Shown here piece after piece: positions 45,713 to 53,923 of a stretch of 64,000 bases of DNA (position 1 is the stretch's first letter; the number at the start of each line of letters is the position of its first letter). The DNA lies in the NCBI RefSeq assembly GCF_024305175.1, contig NZ_JAMWYY010000009.1, positions 1 to 64,000 of the forward strand, read 5' to 3'. The notes under the pieces are model-generated. The model worked only from the letters and a program-made list of their open reading frames with translations, made no database searches and was not told the DNA's origin. The DNA is from Flavobacterium sp. (GTDB lineage Bacteria; Bacteroidota; Bacteroidia; Flavobacteriales; Flavobacteriaceae). A program made the position numbers and the translations under genes.

Positions 45713-45766
45713 GCAAGTTGTTTTGAGGCACCGATTGGGTTTCGGGTGCCTCAAAACATAACTTGC
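45713..45766. other. Candidate oriT
   Basis: A long inverted repeat: GCAAGTT (45713-45719), TTTTGAGGCACC (45721-45732) and their partners GGTGCCTCAAAA (45745-45756) and AACTTGC (45760-45766) with a 12-base loop. It lies 62 bases upstream of mobA, where oriT lies in related elements. A nick site cannot be placed by eye. Confidence 0.55.
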
Positions 45767-46000
45767 TCCTTTCCTGCGAAAGGAAATCCGCCCTGCTGGA
45801 CAGATTAAGTTTAGCAAGGATGAAAACGGCTTCCTGCCGTTTATCCATATTTGGGGATAATCACTTTGGTACTTGCAAAGTAAAGGCTTGTTGTTCAAAT
45901 CATTGATAGCCAAATCAGTGCCAAGGAAAGACGTATAATGCCCATCACTTCCAAAGGAGAAAATCTGCGAATTAGTTGTGTACTATTGTTCCTGCATTTG

Positions 46001-46062
46001 TAATTACGTTGACATGTATAAACGTAATTATGTAGCTACACTGGCACAACCGAACGCCAGTG
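46001..46062. promoter_or_regulatory. Cluster of three dyads upstream of traA
   Basis: TAATTACGTT (46001-46010) repeats inverted at 46021-46030 with a 10-base spacer; TGTAGCTACA (46031-46040) is a perfect palindrome; CACTGGC (46039-46045) repeats inverted at 46056-46062, again with 10 bases between. This dense symmetry looks like a regulatory or partition-like protein-binding region. Confidence 0.5.
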
Positions 46063-46297
46063 ATACGGTATAAGCAGACTGATAGGCATTTATAAAAAAA
46101 TACAAAAAAAGGTAAGGATGCAGATATGTGAGTGTCAATATAACTATAGCCATGTGCCCGCCCAGGCATACCGTTGTTCGCAACTTTACACATAATAGCA
46201 GCCATAAATACCTGCTTACGAAACAACCTATAACTATAACAGTATCGGTAAGATGGTATGGTATCATAAATAAGTATAAATAATTACGGATAACAAT

Positions 46298-47086
46298 ATG
46301 GAAACACAGCACAACACATTATTTGTAGCCTTTGCTTCCCAAAAGGGAGGTGTTGGTAAAAGCACTTTTACAAGTCTTGTAGCAAGTGCGATGCACTACC
46401 GATTGGGATACAATGTTGCGGTATTAGACTGCGACTTCCCCCAGTACAGCTTGGTGCAGATGCGTGAACGGGATATGAAAGCTGTTATGGAAAATGAAGC
46501 GTTTAAAAAGATGGCGCACCGGCAATTCCTGACCCTTAATAAAAAAGCCTATCCTATCCTTCAGCATAAAGCAGAAAACGCGCTTGAAGCTGCCCAGGCG
46601 TTAATCGCCTCGTCAGAAGCCCCCATAGATATACTCTTTTTTGACTTGCCCGGAACGGTAAACTCGGCAGGGATCATTAAAGCATTGGCGAGAATGCATT
46701 ACGTATTTACCCCAATAATCGCTGACCGGGTGGTGATGGAAAGTACACTGGTCTTTACACAATTAATTACCGATGTACTGATGAAACAACAAAGTGTCAG
46801 TATCAAAGAAGTTTATCTCTTTTGGAACCAGGTAGATGGTAGGGAACGCAACCCATTATATGAATCCTATAGCGAATTTATCCGGTCGCTTGGGCTAAAA
46901 CTGATGAAAAATACCATTACAAACAGCGTCCGGTTCAGGAAAGAAAGCGAGCCTGATGCAAAGGCAGTATTTCGGTCCACCTTGTTACCAGCCGATGAGC
47001 GCCTGATGGAGGGCTGCAATCTTGATGCCTTTATCAATGAGTTTTTACAAATACTGAATTGTAATCGATATGGAAAAGGAAGATAA
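46298..47086 (+). CDS. traA: ParA/MinD family ATPase (TraA type)
   Basis: Deviant Walker ATPase of 262 residues. The A motif is KGGVGKST at residues 16-23 (ASQKGGVGKSTFT), followed by VAVLDCDFPQYS and ILFFDLPGT. Such proteins open the tra operon of CTnDOT-like elements and may position the element or the transfer complex. Overlaps the DUF3408 gene by 17 bases. No ParB homologue is seen. Confidence 0.87.
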   Translation: METQHNTLFVAFASQKGGVGKSTFTSLVASAMHYRLGYNVAVLDCDFPQYSLVQMRERDMKAVMENEAFKKMAHRQFLTLNKKAYPILQHKAENALEAAQALIASSEAPIDILFFDLPGTVNSAGIIKALARMHYVFTPIIADRVVMESTLVFTQLITDVLMKQQSVSIKEVYLFWNQVDGRERNPLYESYSEFIRSLGLKLMKNTITNSVRFRKESEPDAKAVFRSTLLPADERLMEGCNLDAFINEFLQILNCNRYGKGR

Positions 47087-47480
47087 AAAAAACAGCGACA
47101 GCGGGGAGATCGATGAGCAATACCTGATGTCCATGATGGCAGGCGGTGTCCGTAAGGAAGGGCTTGAGGCGAAAGCTGCCCCAGATAGGCGACACCCCTC
47201 GAAAGAGCCTTCAGTAAGTAAAGATAAAAAGCTGCGAAAAAATATTTCAGAGGACTACGAAACCTTGTTTTTACGAAATACTGAGGGGAACGCCCGTTTA
47301 GGAAAATCAGTCTATATCCGTCAGGATTTCCATGAGAGGCTTACCCGGATCGTACAGGTTATCGGAGAAGACAAAGTGAGCCTCTATTCCTATTTGGAAA
47401 ATGTGCTGGAGTATCACTTCAGAGAGTTTAGTGACCAGATTAAAAAGAGTTTTGATGATAAATATAAACCAATATTATAA
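47070..47480 (+). CDS. DUF3408 conjugal transfer protein
   Basis: Protein of 136 residues with a disordered acidic-basic N-terminus and a C-terminal DUF3408-type ribbon-helix-helix-like part (GKSVYIRQDFHERLTRIVQVIG, SLYSYLENVLEYHF). It probably binds DNA with the ParA-like ATPase encoded in front, whose 3' end it overlaps. Present in most Bacteroidota ICEs in this position. Confidence 0.82.
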   Translation: MEKEDKKNSDSGEIDEQYLMSMMAGGVRKEGLEAKAAPDRRHPSKEPSVSKDKKLRKNISEDYETLFLRNTEGNARLGKSVYIRQDFHERLTRIVQVIGEDKVSLYSYLENVLEYHFREFSDQIKKSFDDKYKPIL

Positions 47481-47482
47481 TT

Positions 47483-48046
47483 ATGGAGACTATTATTATA
47501 TGCCTGTTAGTACTGGCAATTGCGCTGTTAGTATATGTTATAGCACAAGGAAAAAAAGAAAAAAATAATGTACTACATAATGAAGATCCGCTGGCCGGAT
47601 TGCCTGATATTATTGGGAGGCCGAAAGATGCTTCCAATTATTCATCCCCTAGTACCGCCCAAAGCAAAAGGGAAGATACTTTAAGCACAACCGATAACTT
47701 TGACAAAAGACATGAGGGAAGACCTAAGGTTTATAAGATTCCGCAGGAAGAGCCAGAAATGGCTGAAAAAATATTACCGGACTGGAATGAGGAGGAAGAA
47801 GAAATGGGAAGGTACTCGGCTTACGGCACAGAAGATGGTTTTGCTACAGGGGTTACCTTTGATGAACTTGCTAGCCTCGAAAGGTTACTGGAGCGTGAGA
47901 CGGCTGTACCTTCTAACAGAGAAGATGCCTTAAGTATTATTTCTAAAATCGATGGAACCGAACTTTTGAATCTGCTGGAAAGCAAAGTTGGGGAGGCATC
48001 CACAAAAATAGCAACCCTGTTGGACAGCCACCTAGCCAATGGATAG
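47483..48046 (+). CDS. traD: Conjugal transfer protein TraD
   Basis: Protein of 187 residues with one N-terminal transmembrane segment (residues 3-22), an acidic linker and a helical C-terminus (TFDELASLERLLER, then ALSIISKIDGTELLNLLE). Size, single membrane anchor and position match TraD of Bacteroidota conjugative transposons. It starts 2 bases after the DUF3408 stop. In related elements traE follows closely; here a 14-kb phosphorothioation island intervenes. Confidence 0.75.
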   Translation: METIIICLLVLAIALLVYVIAQGKKEKNNVLHNEDPLAGLPDIIGRPKDASNYSSPSTAQSKREDTLSTTDNFDKRHEGRPKVYKIPQEEPEMAEKILPDWNEEEEEMGRYSAYGTEDGFATGVTFDELASLERLLERETAVPSNREDALSIISKIDGTELLNLLESKVGEASTKIATLLDSHLANG

Positions 48047-48211
48047 ACAGCGGTGGTTAAATTTTCCTAACTATCTTTATGCAAAAAAACATAATATAAA
48101 CGATACCAAAATAACTGCTTCCGGTTACCTATTCTTTAATAAGTATAATTATTTTTGCATAGATTGATAATAAAGTGTATTTTTTCCAAAATGTAACAAA
48201 TATAAAGTAGT

Positions 48212-49576
48212 GTGAGCCCTATAAAGAATAAAAAAGTTGAAGCAATTATAGCCGAAATCATTGATCAGTATGCTTATGCAGATAAATCTGAGAGACCATG
48301 GATTATAGGCTTTAGTGGAGGTAAAGATTCTACCGTTTTATTAATGTTGGTTTGGATTGCTTTACAGAGGATCAGGACTGAAATGCCGTTCCCTTACCAA
48401 CTAAGAAGAAAAGTTTATGTTGTCTGCAATGATACAATGGTTGAAAATCCAATTATTGCAAATTATGTCGAGGATGTTCTTGTAAAAATCAGTGAGGCCG
48501 CCAGGGATCAGGACTTACCAATATTTGTTCAAAAAACTACACCTAAATTGGAAGAAACATTTTGGATCAATGTAATCGGCAAAGGCTACCCAGTACCAAA
48601 CAATTCCTTCAGGTGGTGTACCGATAAGCTGAAAATACGCCCAACATCAAATTTCCTTGTTGAGCAAGTTGACCAAATGGGGGAAGCAATAGTTTTGCTG
48701 GGAACCCGATACGATGAAAGTGCTACGCGAGAACGGTCAATACGCCGCCATGAAGTGACCGGAAAAAGATTATCAAAACACCAAACTTCGGTCAATACTT
48801 ATACCTATGCTCCAATTAAAGAAATGCTATTAGACGAGGTGTGGTACATCATAAATGCCGTTCCGTCTCCATGGGGATTTGACAATTCAATTCTGTTCCA
48901 AATATATGCTGACGCTAGTGCTGACGATTACGAGTGCCCGACAGTGGTGGTAAACAAAGAACACAATTCCTGTGGACAAAGCCGATTTGGATGTTGGACC
49001 TGTACTGTTGTTAAGAACGATAAGTCCATGTCGTCTTTAGTAAATAACGGCCAGAACTGGATGCAGCCTCTATTGGATTTTAGAAACAGATTGGTTGAAG
49101 GTCGTAACATCTCCGAGAATCGTTCGGATACCAGAAGAAATGGTCAGGAGGCTGTCAGGGAAGACGGGACATTTAATGGCAATTATACTTCAGAATACCG
49201 ATACCAGATCCTTAAAGACCTGTTGTCTGTTCAGAAGGAGATTCAAAAAGATCGCCCGCATGTAACCTTAATAAACAATCAAGAGCTTATAGCAATTCAG
49301 GTAATATGGAATAGAGATGGATATTTTGAGCATACTGTCGGTGACTTATATAAGGAAATTTACAATAAGGAAATAAGTACAAACAATATTAAATCCCTCG
49401 ACGATACCGAGCGAAGGATCTTAAGGGATGTATGCGAAGAAGATGTTAGATATTACCATTTGATTGATAACCTCATTGCATTACAGGAAACAAAAACATT
49501 AATGATATCCAAATATGGCCTTCATAATGATGTCGAAAAGAGAATTGAAAATTTTGTAAATGAGAACGAGCAATGA
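48212..49576 (+). CDS. dndC: DNA phosphorothioation sulfurtransferase DndC
   Basis: PAPS-reductase-like enzyme of 454 residues that activates the DNA backbone for sulfur insertion. The PP-loop is SGGKDS at residues 35-40. An Fe-S cluster is expected from Cys in VVCNDT, FRWCTDKLKIRP and the SCGQSRFGCWTCTVVKND block (about residues 253-264). The start is GTG 48212, after a 165-base AT-rich gap that contains TATTTTTG at 48150-48157, a fit to the Bacteroidota minus-7 box. The stop overlaps the dndD ATG by 4 bases. It begins the dndCDE-(GIY-YIG)-dndB operon. Confidence 0.95.
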   Translation: MSPIKNKKVEAIIAEIIDQYAYADKSERPWIIGFSGGKDSTVLLMLVWIALQRIRTEMPFPYQLRRKVYVVCNDTMVENPIIANYVEDVLVKISEAARDQDLPIFVQKTTPKLEETFWINVIGKGYPVPNNSFRWCTDKLKIRPTSNFLVEQVDQMGEAIVLLGTRYDESATRERSIRRHEVTGKRLSKHQTSVNTYTYAPIKEMLLDEVWYIINAVPSPWGFDNSILFQIYADASADDYECPTVVVNKEHNSCGQSRFGCWTCTVVKNDKSMSSLVNNGQNWMQPLLDFRNRLVEGRNISENRSDTRRNGQEAVREDGTFNGNYTSEYRYQILKDLLSVQKEIQKDRPHVTLINNQELIAIQVIWNRDGYFEHTVGDLYKEIYNKEISTNNIKSLDDTERRILRDVCEEDVRYYHLIDNLIALQETKTLMISKYGLHNDVEKRIENFVNENEQ

Positions 49577-51672
49577 AAATCAGTAAAATAAAATTTCATA
49601 ACTTCAGAATTTACAAAGGGGAAAACGAAATTGTGTTTTCTCCCAACAATTCTAAAAATATAAATATTATTGCCGGCAAAAATGGCTTTGGTAAAACCAC
49701 TTTCCTTACTTCTTTAATTTGGGTATTTTACGGAAAGATGATGAGTGAAGTAGAAGAGAAATACAAAAAAGATATCAAGAATGCCGGAGGATACGAAAAA
49801 TTCATTAAAACGCTTCTAAATCGGGACATTAAAACAGAGTTTGAGAGCGATGGAAAAGTTCTCCCCGTTTTCTCGGTAGAAATTGAGCTAAAGGACATTT
49901 TAATCCCTTCAATACCATGTAGGTCTGTAGTTATCAAGAGATCGTATAATTTAAGAAAAGATGCAGAAGAATTAAAGATCTTTATCGATGGCCTGGAAAA
50001 CGAATTAACAAAGGAAGTTGGTTTGGATGTTTTTATCAATGATTTCATTTTACCTCGTGAGATAGCCAAGTTCTTTTTCTTTGATGCAGAGAAGATAGTC
50101 TCATTGGCGGAAGCAAAAACTAAGTCAGAGTTAAAAAACCTTAGTAAGGCTTATTCGGAAGTTCTGGGAATCAAGAAATACGAAGACCTAAAAAAGAATC
50201 TCGAAACATTGTTGATAAAACTTCGCAGAAGTGCCGCATCTGATATGCAACAAACTAAGTTACGCGAGCTAACTGCTAAGGAAAGTGAGTTAATTGGTTT
50301 GCTTGAAATCAATCACGACAAGCAGGTTAACATAGATCGTGACATCAATAATCTTAAACAAATCAGTGAAGGCCTTCAGGAAAAACTAATCCGTGAAGGT
50401 AACGGAGTCACTTTAGAGGAACTTCAGAGCATGAAAGCCGAACGGGACCGTCTAAAACATGATTCTGTTGAAATTAAAGGTAAACTGAAGAAATTAATGG
50501 ATATCGCCCCTTTAGTAATTGCAGGGGAGAAAATGCTGCAGCTAAAGGAACAGATTTTATTAGAGCAAAAGCAGAAATCCGGTTCAATAGACAAAACTGT
50601 CCTGATCCGGGAATTAGATTCCTTTTCTAATGCCCTTTTAAAGAAATTAGAATCTTTTAGCTTAGATACTGACACTAGAATTATTGTAGAGCGCGCTTTG
50701 AAACAAACTTTGTCTGATAAAGAAAATACTCCAATAAAACCGAATTCAGCAAAGGTACTCTTAGACTTTTCTGTCGAGCAAGCCAGGAATTTTGACGCAG
50801 TATTTAACAATATAAAAGGTGCCTTTTCCAATCAGTTTAATGCTGTTGTTCAGCAAGAAAAGAACAACCGCATGTTTCTTAGCAAGGTATATAGCCAAAT
50901 CCGCCAAGCTGAGGCTAGGAAGGATAATCCATTGGCAAAAAAACTGCGTGAGGAGAAAAAGGAAATAGAAGATAAGATTTCCGTACTGACCTTAAACAAA
51001 GGGAAACTCATCGAAGAATCAGATAGCCTGAATGCTAAACTGAACTCGACAAGAAAGGTTTTATCTGAATATGAAAAAAATTTCAGGCTAGTAGAAACCG
51101 ACCAAAAAAAATATGAAGTAACCGAAAATCTATTAAAAAAGATAAGTACGATTATTCAAAAAATCAAAGAAGATAAAAAATATTCGCTGCAGAAATCGAT
51201 TATGCTTGGGCTTAGGAAAATCATGCATAAGAGCGACTTTATTCACAATATCCGCGTGAACGTAACCGATGATGTGATGGATATTGATTTGCTTGACAGA
51301 AACGATACTACCATTGATAAGGATTCGTTGTCTAAAGGCGAGCAACAACTATATGCTACAGCATTATTAAAAGCATTAGTCGATGAGTCCGGTATTAAAT
51401 TTCCTGTCTTTATTGATAGCCCGTTACAGAAGTTCGACAAATATCATTCTAAGAATATCATTAAGGAATTTTATCCCGCTATTTCGGAACAGGTGGTCCT
51501 ATTCCCACTATTAGAAAAAGAATTATCGGAACTGGAGTATGATTACCTAAAACCTTATGTAAATAATGTTTTTGTAATTGAAAATCAGCGTGAAGGGTCA
51601 AGCTTCAAGGCATTTGCTGTTGACCAGCTATTTAAGGATTTAAAAAGGGAAGAGGATGTTTACGCAAATTAA
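49573..51672 (+). CDS. dndD: SMC/Rad50-like ATPase DndD
   Basis: ATPase of 699 residues with an ABC/SMC layout. Walker A is GKNGFGKT at 35-42, a long coiled coil fills the middle, and the signature LSKGEQQLY lies near residue 587 with Walker B FPVFIDSP about 30 residues later. DndD provides ATP-dependent strand nicking or opening for sulfur insertion with DndC and DndE. The gene overlaps dndC by 4 bases and dndE by 17, so the three are translationally coupled. Confidence 0.95.
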   Translation: MKISKIKFHNFRIYKGENEIVFSPNNSKNINIIAGKNGFGKTTFLTSLIWVFYGKMMSEVEEKYKKDIKNAGGYEKFIKTLLNRDIKTEFESDGKVLPVFSVEIELKDILIPSIPCRSVVIKRSYNLRKDAEELKIFIDGLENELTKEVGLDVFINDFILPREIAKFFFFDAEKIVSLAEAKTKSELKNLSKAYSEVLGIKKYEDLKKNLETLLIKLRRSAASDMQQTKLRELTAKESELIGLLEINHDKQVNIDRDINNLKQISEGLQEKLIREGNGVTLEELQSMKAERDRLKHDSVEIKGKLKKLMDIAPLVIAGEKMLQLKEQILLEQKQKSGSIDKTVLIRELDSFSNALLKKLESFSLDTDTRIIVERALKQTLSDKENTPIKPNSAKVLLDFSVEQARNFDAVFNNIKGAFSNQFNAVVQQEKNNRMFLSKVYSQIRQAEARKDNPLAKKLREEKKEIEDKISVLTLNKGKLIEESDSLNAKLNSTRKVLSEYEKNFRLVETDQKKYEVTENLLKKISTIIQKIKEDKKYSLQKSIMLGLRKIMHKSDFIHNIRVNVTDDVMDIDLLDRNDTTIDKDSLSKGEQQLYATALLKALVDESGIKFPVFIDSPLQKFDKYHSKNIIKEFYPAISEQVVLFPLLEKELSELEYDYLKPYVNNVFVIENQREGSSFKAFAVDQLFKDLKREEDVYAN

Positions 51673-52054
51673 GACAAGCAAAAAGAATAAGGAAGTAGTA
51701 GCTTTCCTAACCCGTAAATTGGGTTTAGGAACTGAAAATGTGATTGCCAGAATTGCTTTTTCGTATTCACTATCCAAAAACAGGAAGCTCGATTTAAATG
51801 ATATCCAGGATGCTAGCGGTAAAGAGTATTCTAAAGGAGTACTTTTTGGAGATTACTATGATATTTACCTGGGTTTACTTTGTGTGCATTATGGCTTGTA
51901 TAAAACGGATAAAGATATTGGCCGATATATAAAAATGCACGTTGATGATGGTCTTCAGTTGTTGACTAGTGAAGTCAACAGTCTTTCAAATATGGACGGC
52001 TTTGATTTTCTTTCTGAAAAGATTGAGAACAGTTTAAAGATAATAAATGATTAG
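51656..52054 (+). CDS. dndE: DNA phosphorothioation protein DndE
   Basis: Small helical protein of 132 residues. The opening IKTSKKNKEVVAFLTRKLGL and the later NVIARIAFSYSLS pattern match DndE, a tetrameric protein that binds nicked DNA during sulfur insertion. It overlaps dndD by 17 bases and the following GIY-YIG gene by 8 bases. Confidence 0.9.
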   Translation: MFTQIKTSKKNKEVVAFLTRKLGLGTENVIARIAFSYSLSKNRKLDLNDIQDASGKEYSKGVLFGDYYDIYLGLLCVHYGLYKTDKDIGRYIKMHVDDGLQLLTSEVNSLSNMDGFDFLSEKIENSLKIIND

Positions 52055-52619
52055 GGATTCAACTTTCGATTTATTAGACGCAAATTATACTACTCATGTA
52101 GTAGATTATTTAAGCCTTAAAGATGAGCTGAGATATAAAAACTCAGAAGAGACGTTCATCCTAGATCCAAATTACTGGGAGAAGTATTATCGAATAATAA
52201 ATCAAACAGGTTGTGTTTTCAATTGGCAGGAATTTAAATTCGACAGTAGGCCCGATTTAGATACATTAATACCTTCTGATGACATAGGGATTTATTTGTT
52301 TATTATTAAGCCTCCAAACAGAATCAATGATTTACCGAAATTTGTTGTATATGTCGGGATTTCAGGAGAGGACGGATCCAATAGGCCATTGAAAGAGAGA
52401 CTAAACGATTACCTGAATTACAATGTTATTAAGAAACGTAAAAAAATACACAGGATCTTGAAGAAGTATTATGCTGAAGCATATGTTTCTTACACTACGG
52501 TAAATGTTACCTGGCAAGTTTTGGAGCAGATTGAAGAAGCAATGCATGGTTTTTTTGTACCTATTGCTAATGATCGCGATTTTCCAGTAGAAATCAAGTC
52601 AATAAAAAAATCATATTAA
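52047..52619 (+). CDS. GIY-YIG nuclease-like protein inside the dnd operon
   Basis: Protein of 190 residues with an apparently complete GIY-YIG site in its C-terminal half: GIY at 81-83, VYVG at 101-104, R118 in LKERLN, Glu at 163-164 in EQIEEAMHGF and N175 in VPIAN. The first 75 residues are a separate helical part with aromatic residues. It overlaps dndE by 8 bases and shares its last base with the dndB ATG, so it is built into the operon. It is not a usual Dnd component that I know of. It may nick DNA for sulfur insertion, or cut unmodified DNA. Activity is inference. Confidence 0.7.
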   Translation: MIRDSTFDLLDANYTTHVVDYLSLKDELRYKNSEETFILDPNYWEKYYRIINQTGCVFNWQEFKFDSRPDLDTLIPSDDIGIYLFIIKPPNRINDLPKFVVYVGISGEDGSNRPLKERLNDYLNYNVIKKRKKIHRILKKYYAEAYVSYTTVNVTWQVLEQIEEAMHGFFVPIANDRDFPVEIKSIKKSY

Positions 52620-53845
52620 TGAGAAACTATAAATTAGCTCTGCCATGTTTAAGAGGTGTAATAGGAAATTGGGTTTACTATTCATCTTTGATGACTGCAA
52701 AGCAAATCTCCGACTCTGTATCAACTGTTAAAGAGATCCGTGAGGCTGAAAGCTTGGATGAAGTGCTTCAAAGAAAACTAAAAGAACGCAAACATGATAT
52801 AGCACGATATTTACTCAGTCACGATTCTCGGTTCTTTAACTCAATTATTTTGGGCGTATTTGATGGCGTCCCGGATTGGATTGAATTTGATCTAACTAAG
52901 AAGTTTCTGGAAGTTTTGGATGAAAGTGATATCGAAAATTCTGAATCCTCCATGGGTATAATGATTTTTGATGGAAATGAAAAAATATTCGCTATTGATG
53001 GACAGCACCGTGTCGAAGGAATTAAAATTGCGCTGGAGAAAGCCCCTGAAAAGGTTAAAGATGACCAATATTCGGTGCTATTTATAGCTCATATTGATGA
53101 TGAAGAAGGAAGGAAGAGAACAAGAAGATTATTCTCAGACATAAATACGAATGCTAAACCGGTTTCTAAAGGCGATAGGATTATAATAGATGAAGACGAT
53201 ATATCCGCGATTGTTGCCAGAAAATTGTACAGCGATTACAGTTTTTTCAAAGCTGACAACACTATTTCTGTTTCAGAACAATCTAACTTGGATAAGGATG
53301 ACAGCACCCACTTTACCAATTTGGTAACTTTACATACAGTCAACAGACATTTAAAAAAGCTGTTTAAAATTCCAGCTGGGACGAAGCCTAATGATCTTGA
53401 CAATGTAGAGGCACTTTTTAAAATAGCCACCGATTTTTATGATTTTATGTTTAATAATTTAACTGATTATAAAAGCTATTTTCTAGATTCAGCTTTGACC
53501 TTAATTCAGGCTAGGGCTAATAATTCACACTTGTTATTTAGACCGATAGGGTTAATACTGATGGCAAAGATCTATGTATATTATAAGTTAAACAATATCG
53601 ATACCAGTGAACTTTTAAATTTAAATAAATTAAGTTTTGTTTTTCCTGCTAGCTACCTTGAAAATATCTTGTGGAACAATGGCAGTATGGAAGTCAGACA
53701 AAAAAATCAAAATTTGGCTTTTGACTTAACGCTGTATATGCTTAATAGGTTTCCATCTGATAAAGAAGATAGTCTTTTAAATGCTTACAAAAGTATTTTA
53801 AAAAATGTAGATGCCACGTTACCCGCTAAAGTTACAGATGTTTAG
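52619..53845 (+). CDS. dndB: DndB-like DGQHR domain protein
   Basis: Protein of 408 residues with the DGQHR motif at residues 127-131 (AIDGQHRVEG) and the later INTNAKPVSKGDRI block. DndB proteins regulate dnd transcription in characterised systems. It is the last gene of the operon here, whereas dndB usually precedes dndC. It starts at the last base of the GIY-YIG gene stop codon (TAATG), and converges with dptH on a strong terminator. The C-terminal half is helical. Confidence 0.88.
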   Translation: MRNYKLALPCLRGVIGNWVYYSSLMTAKQISDSVSTVKEIREAESLDEVLQRKLKERKHDIARYLLSHDSRFFNSIILGVFDGVPDWIEFDLTKKFLEVLDESDIENSESSMGIMIFDGNEKIFAIDGQHRVEGIKIALEKAPEKVKDDQYSVLFIAHIDDEEGRKRTRRLFSDINTNAKPVSKGDRIIIDEDDISAIVARKLYSDYSFFKADNTISVSEQSNLDKDDSTHFTNLVTLHTVNRHLKKLFKIPAGTKPNDLDNVEALFKIATDFYDFMFNNLTDYKSYFLDSALTLIQARANNSHLLFRPIGLILMAKIYVYYKLNNIDTSELLNLNKLSFVFPASYLENILWNNGSMEVRQKNQNLAFDLTLYMLNRFPSDKEDSLLNAYKSILKNVDATLPAKVTDV

Positions 53846-53871
53846 CCTCATTTGGAAGTTAACTACATTTG

Positions 53872-53917
53872 TATAGACTGTATTTAAAGCTCGTATAATT
53901 TTTAAATACAGTCTATA
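53872..53917. terminator. Bidirectional terminator between dndB and dptH
   Basis: A 17-bp perfect stem (53872-53888 with 53901-53917) encloses a 12-base loop, 26 bases after the dndB stop and 6 bases before the dptH stop. Placed between convergent operons, with AT-rich flanks on both sides. Confidence 0.8.
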
Positions 53918-53923
53918 ATTTTA

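Larger units (their letters stand above)
45657..46297. other. Non-coding region between mobA and traA with origin-like structures
   Basis: This 641-base divergent region holds the candidate oriT hairpin (45713-45766), a further hairpin CCTTTC-CTGC-GAAAGG (45769-45784), and three adjacent dyads at 46001-46062. Short frames at 45653-46312 have no domain and are treated as spurious. Promoters for the mob and tra operons must lie here. Confidence 0.6.

Noticed and set aside
45653..46312. Short minus-strand frames between mobA and traA
   Set aside because: They cross the oriT-like and dyad structures and have cysteine- and aromatic-rich random composition.
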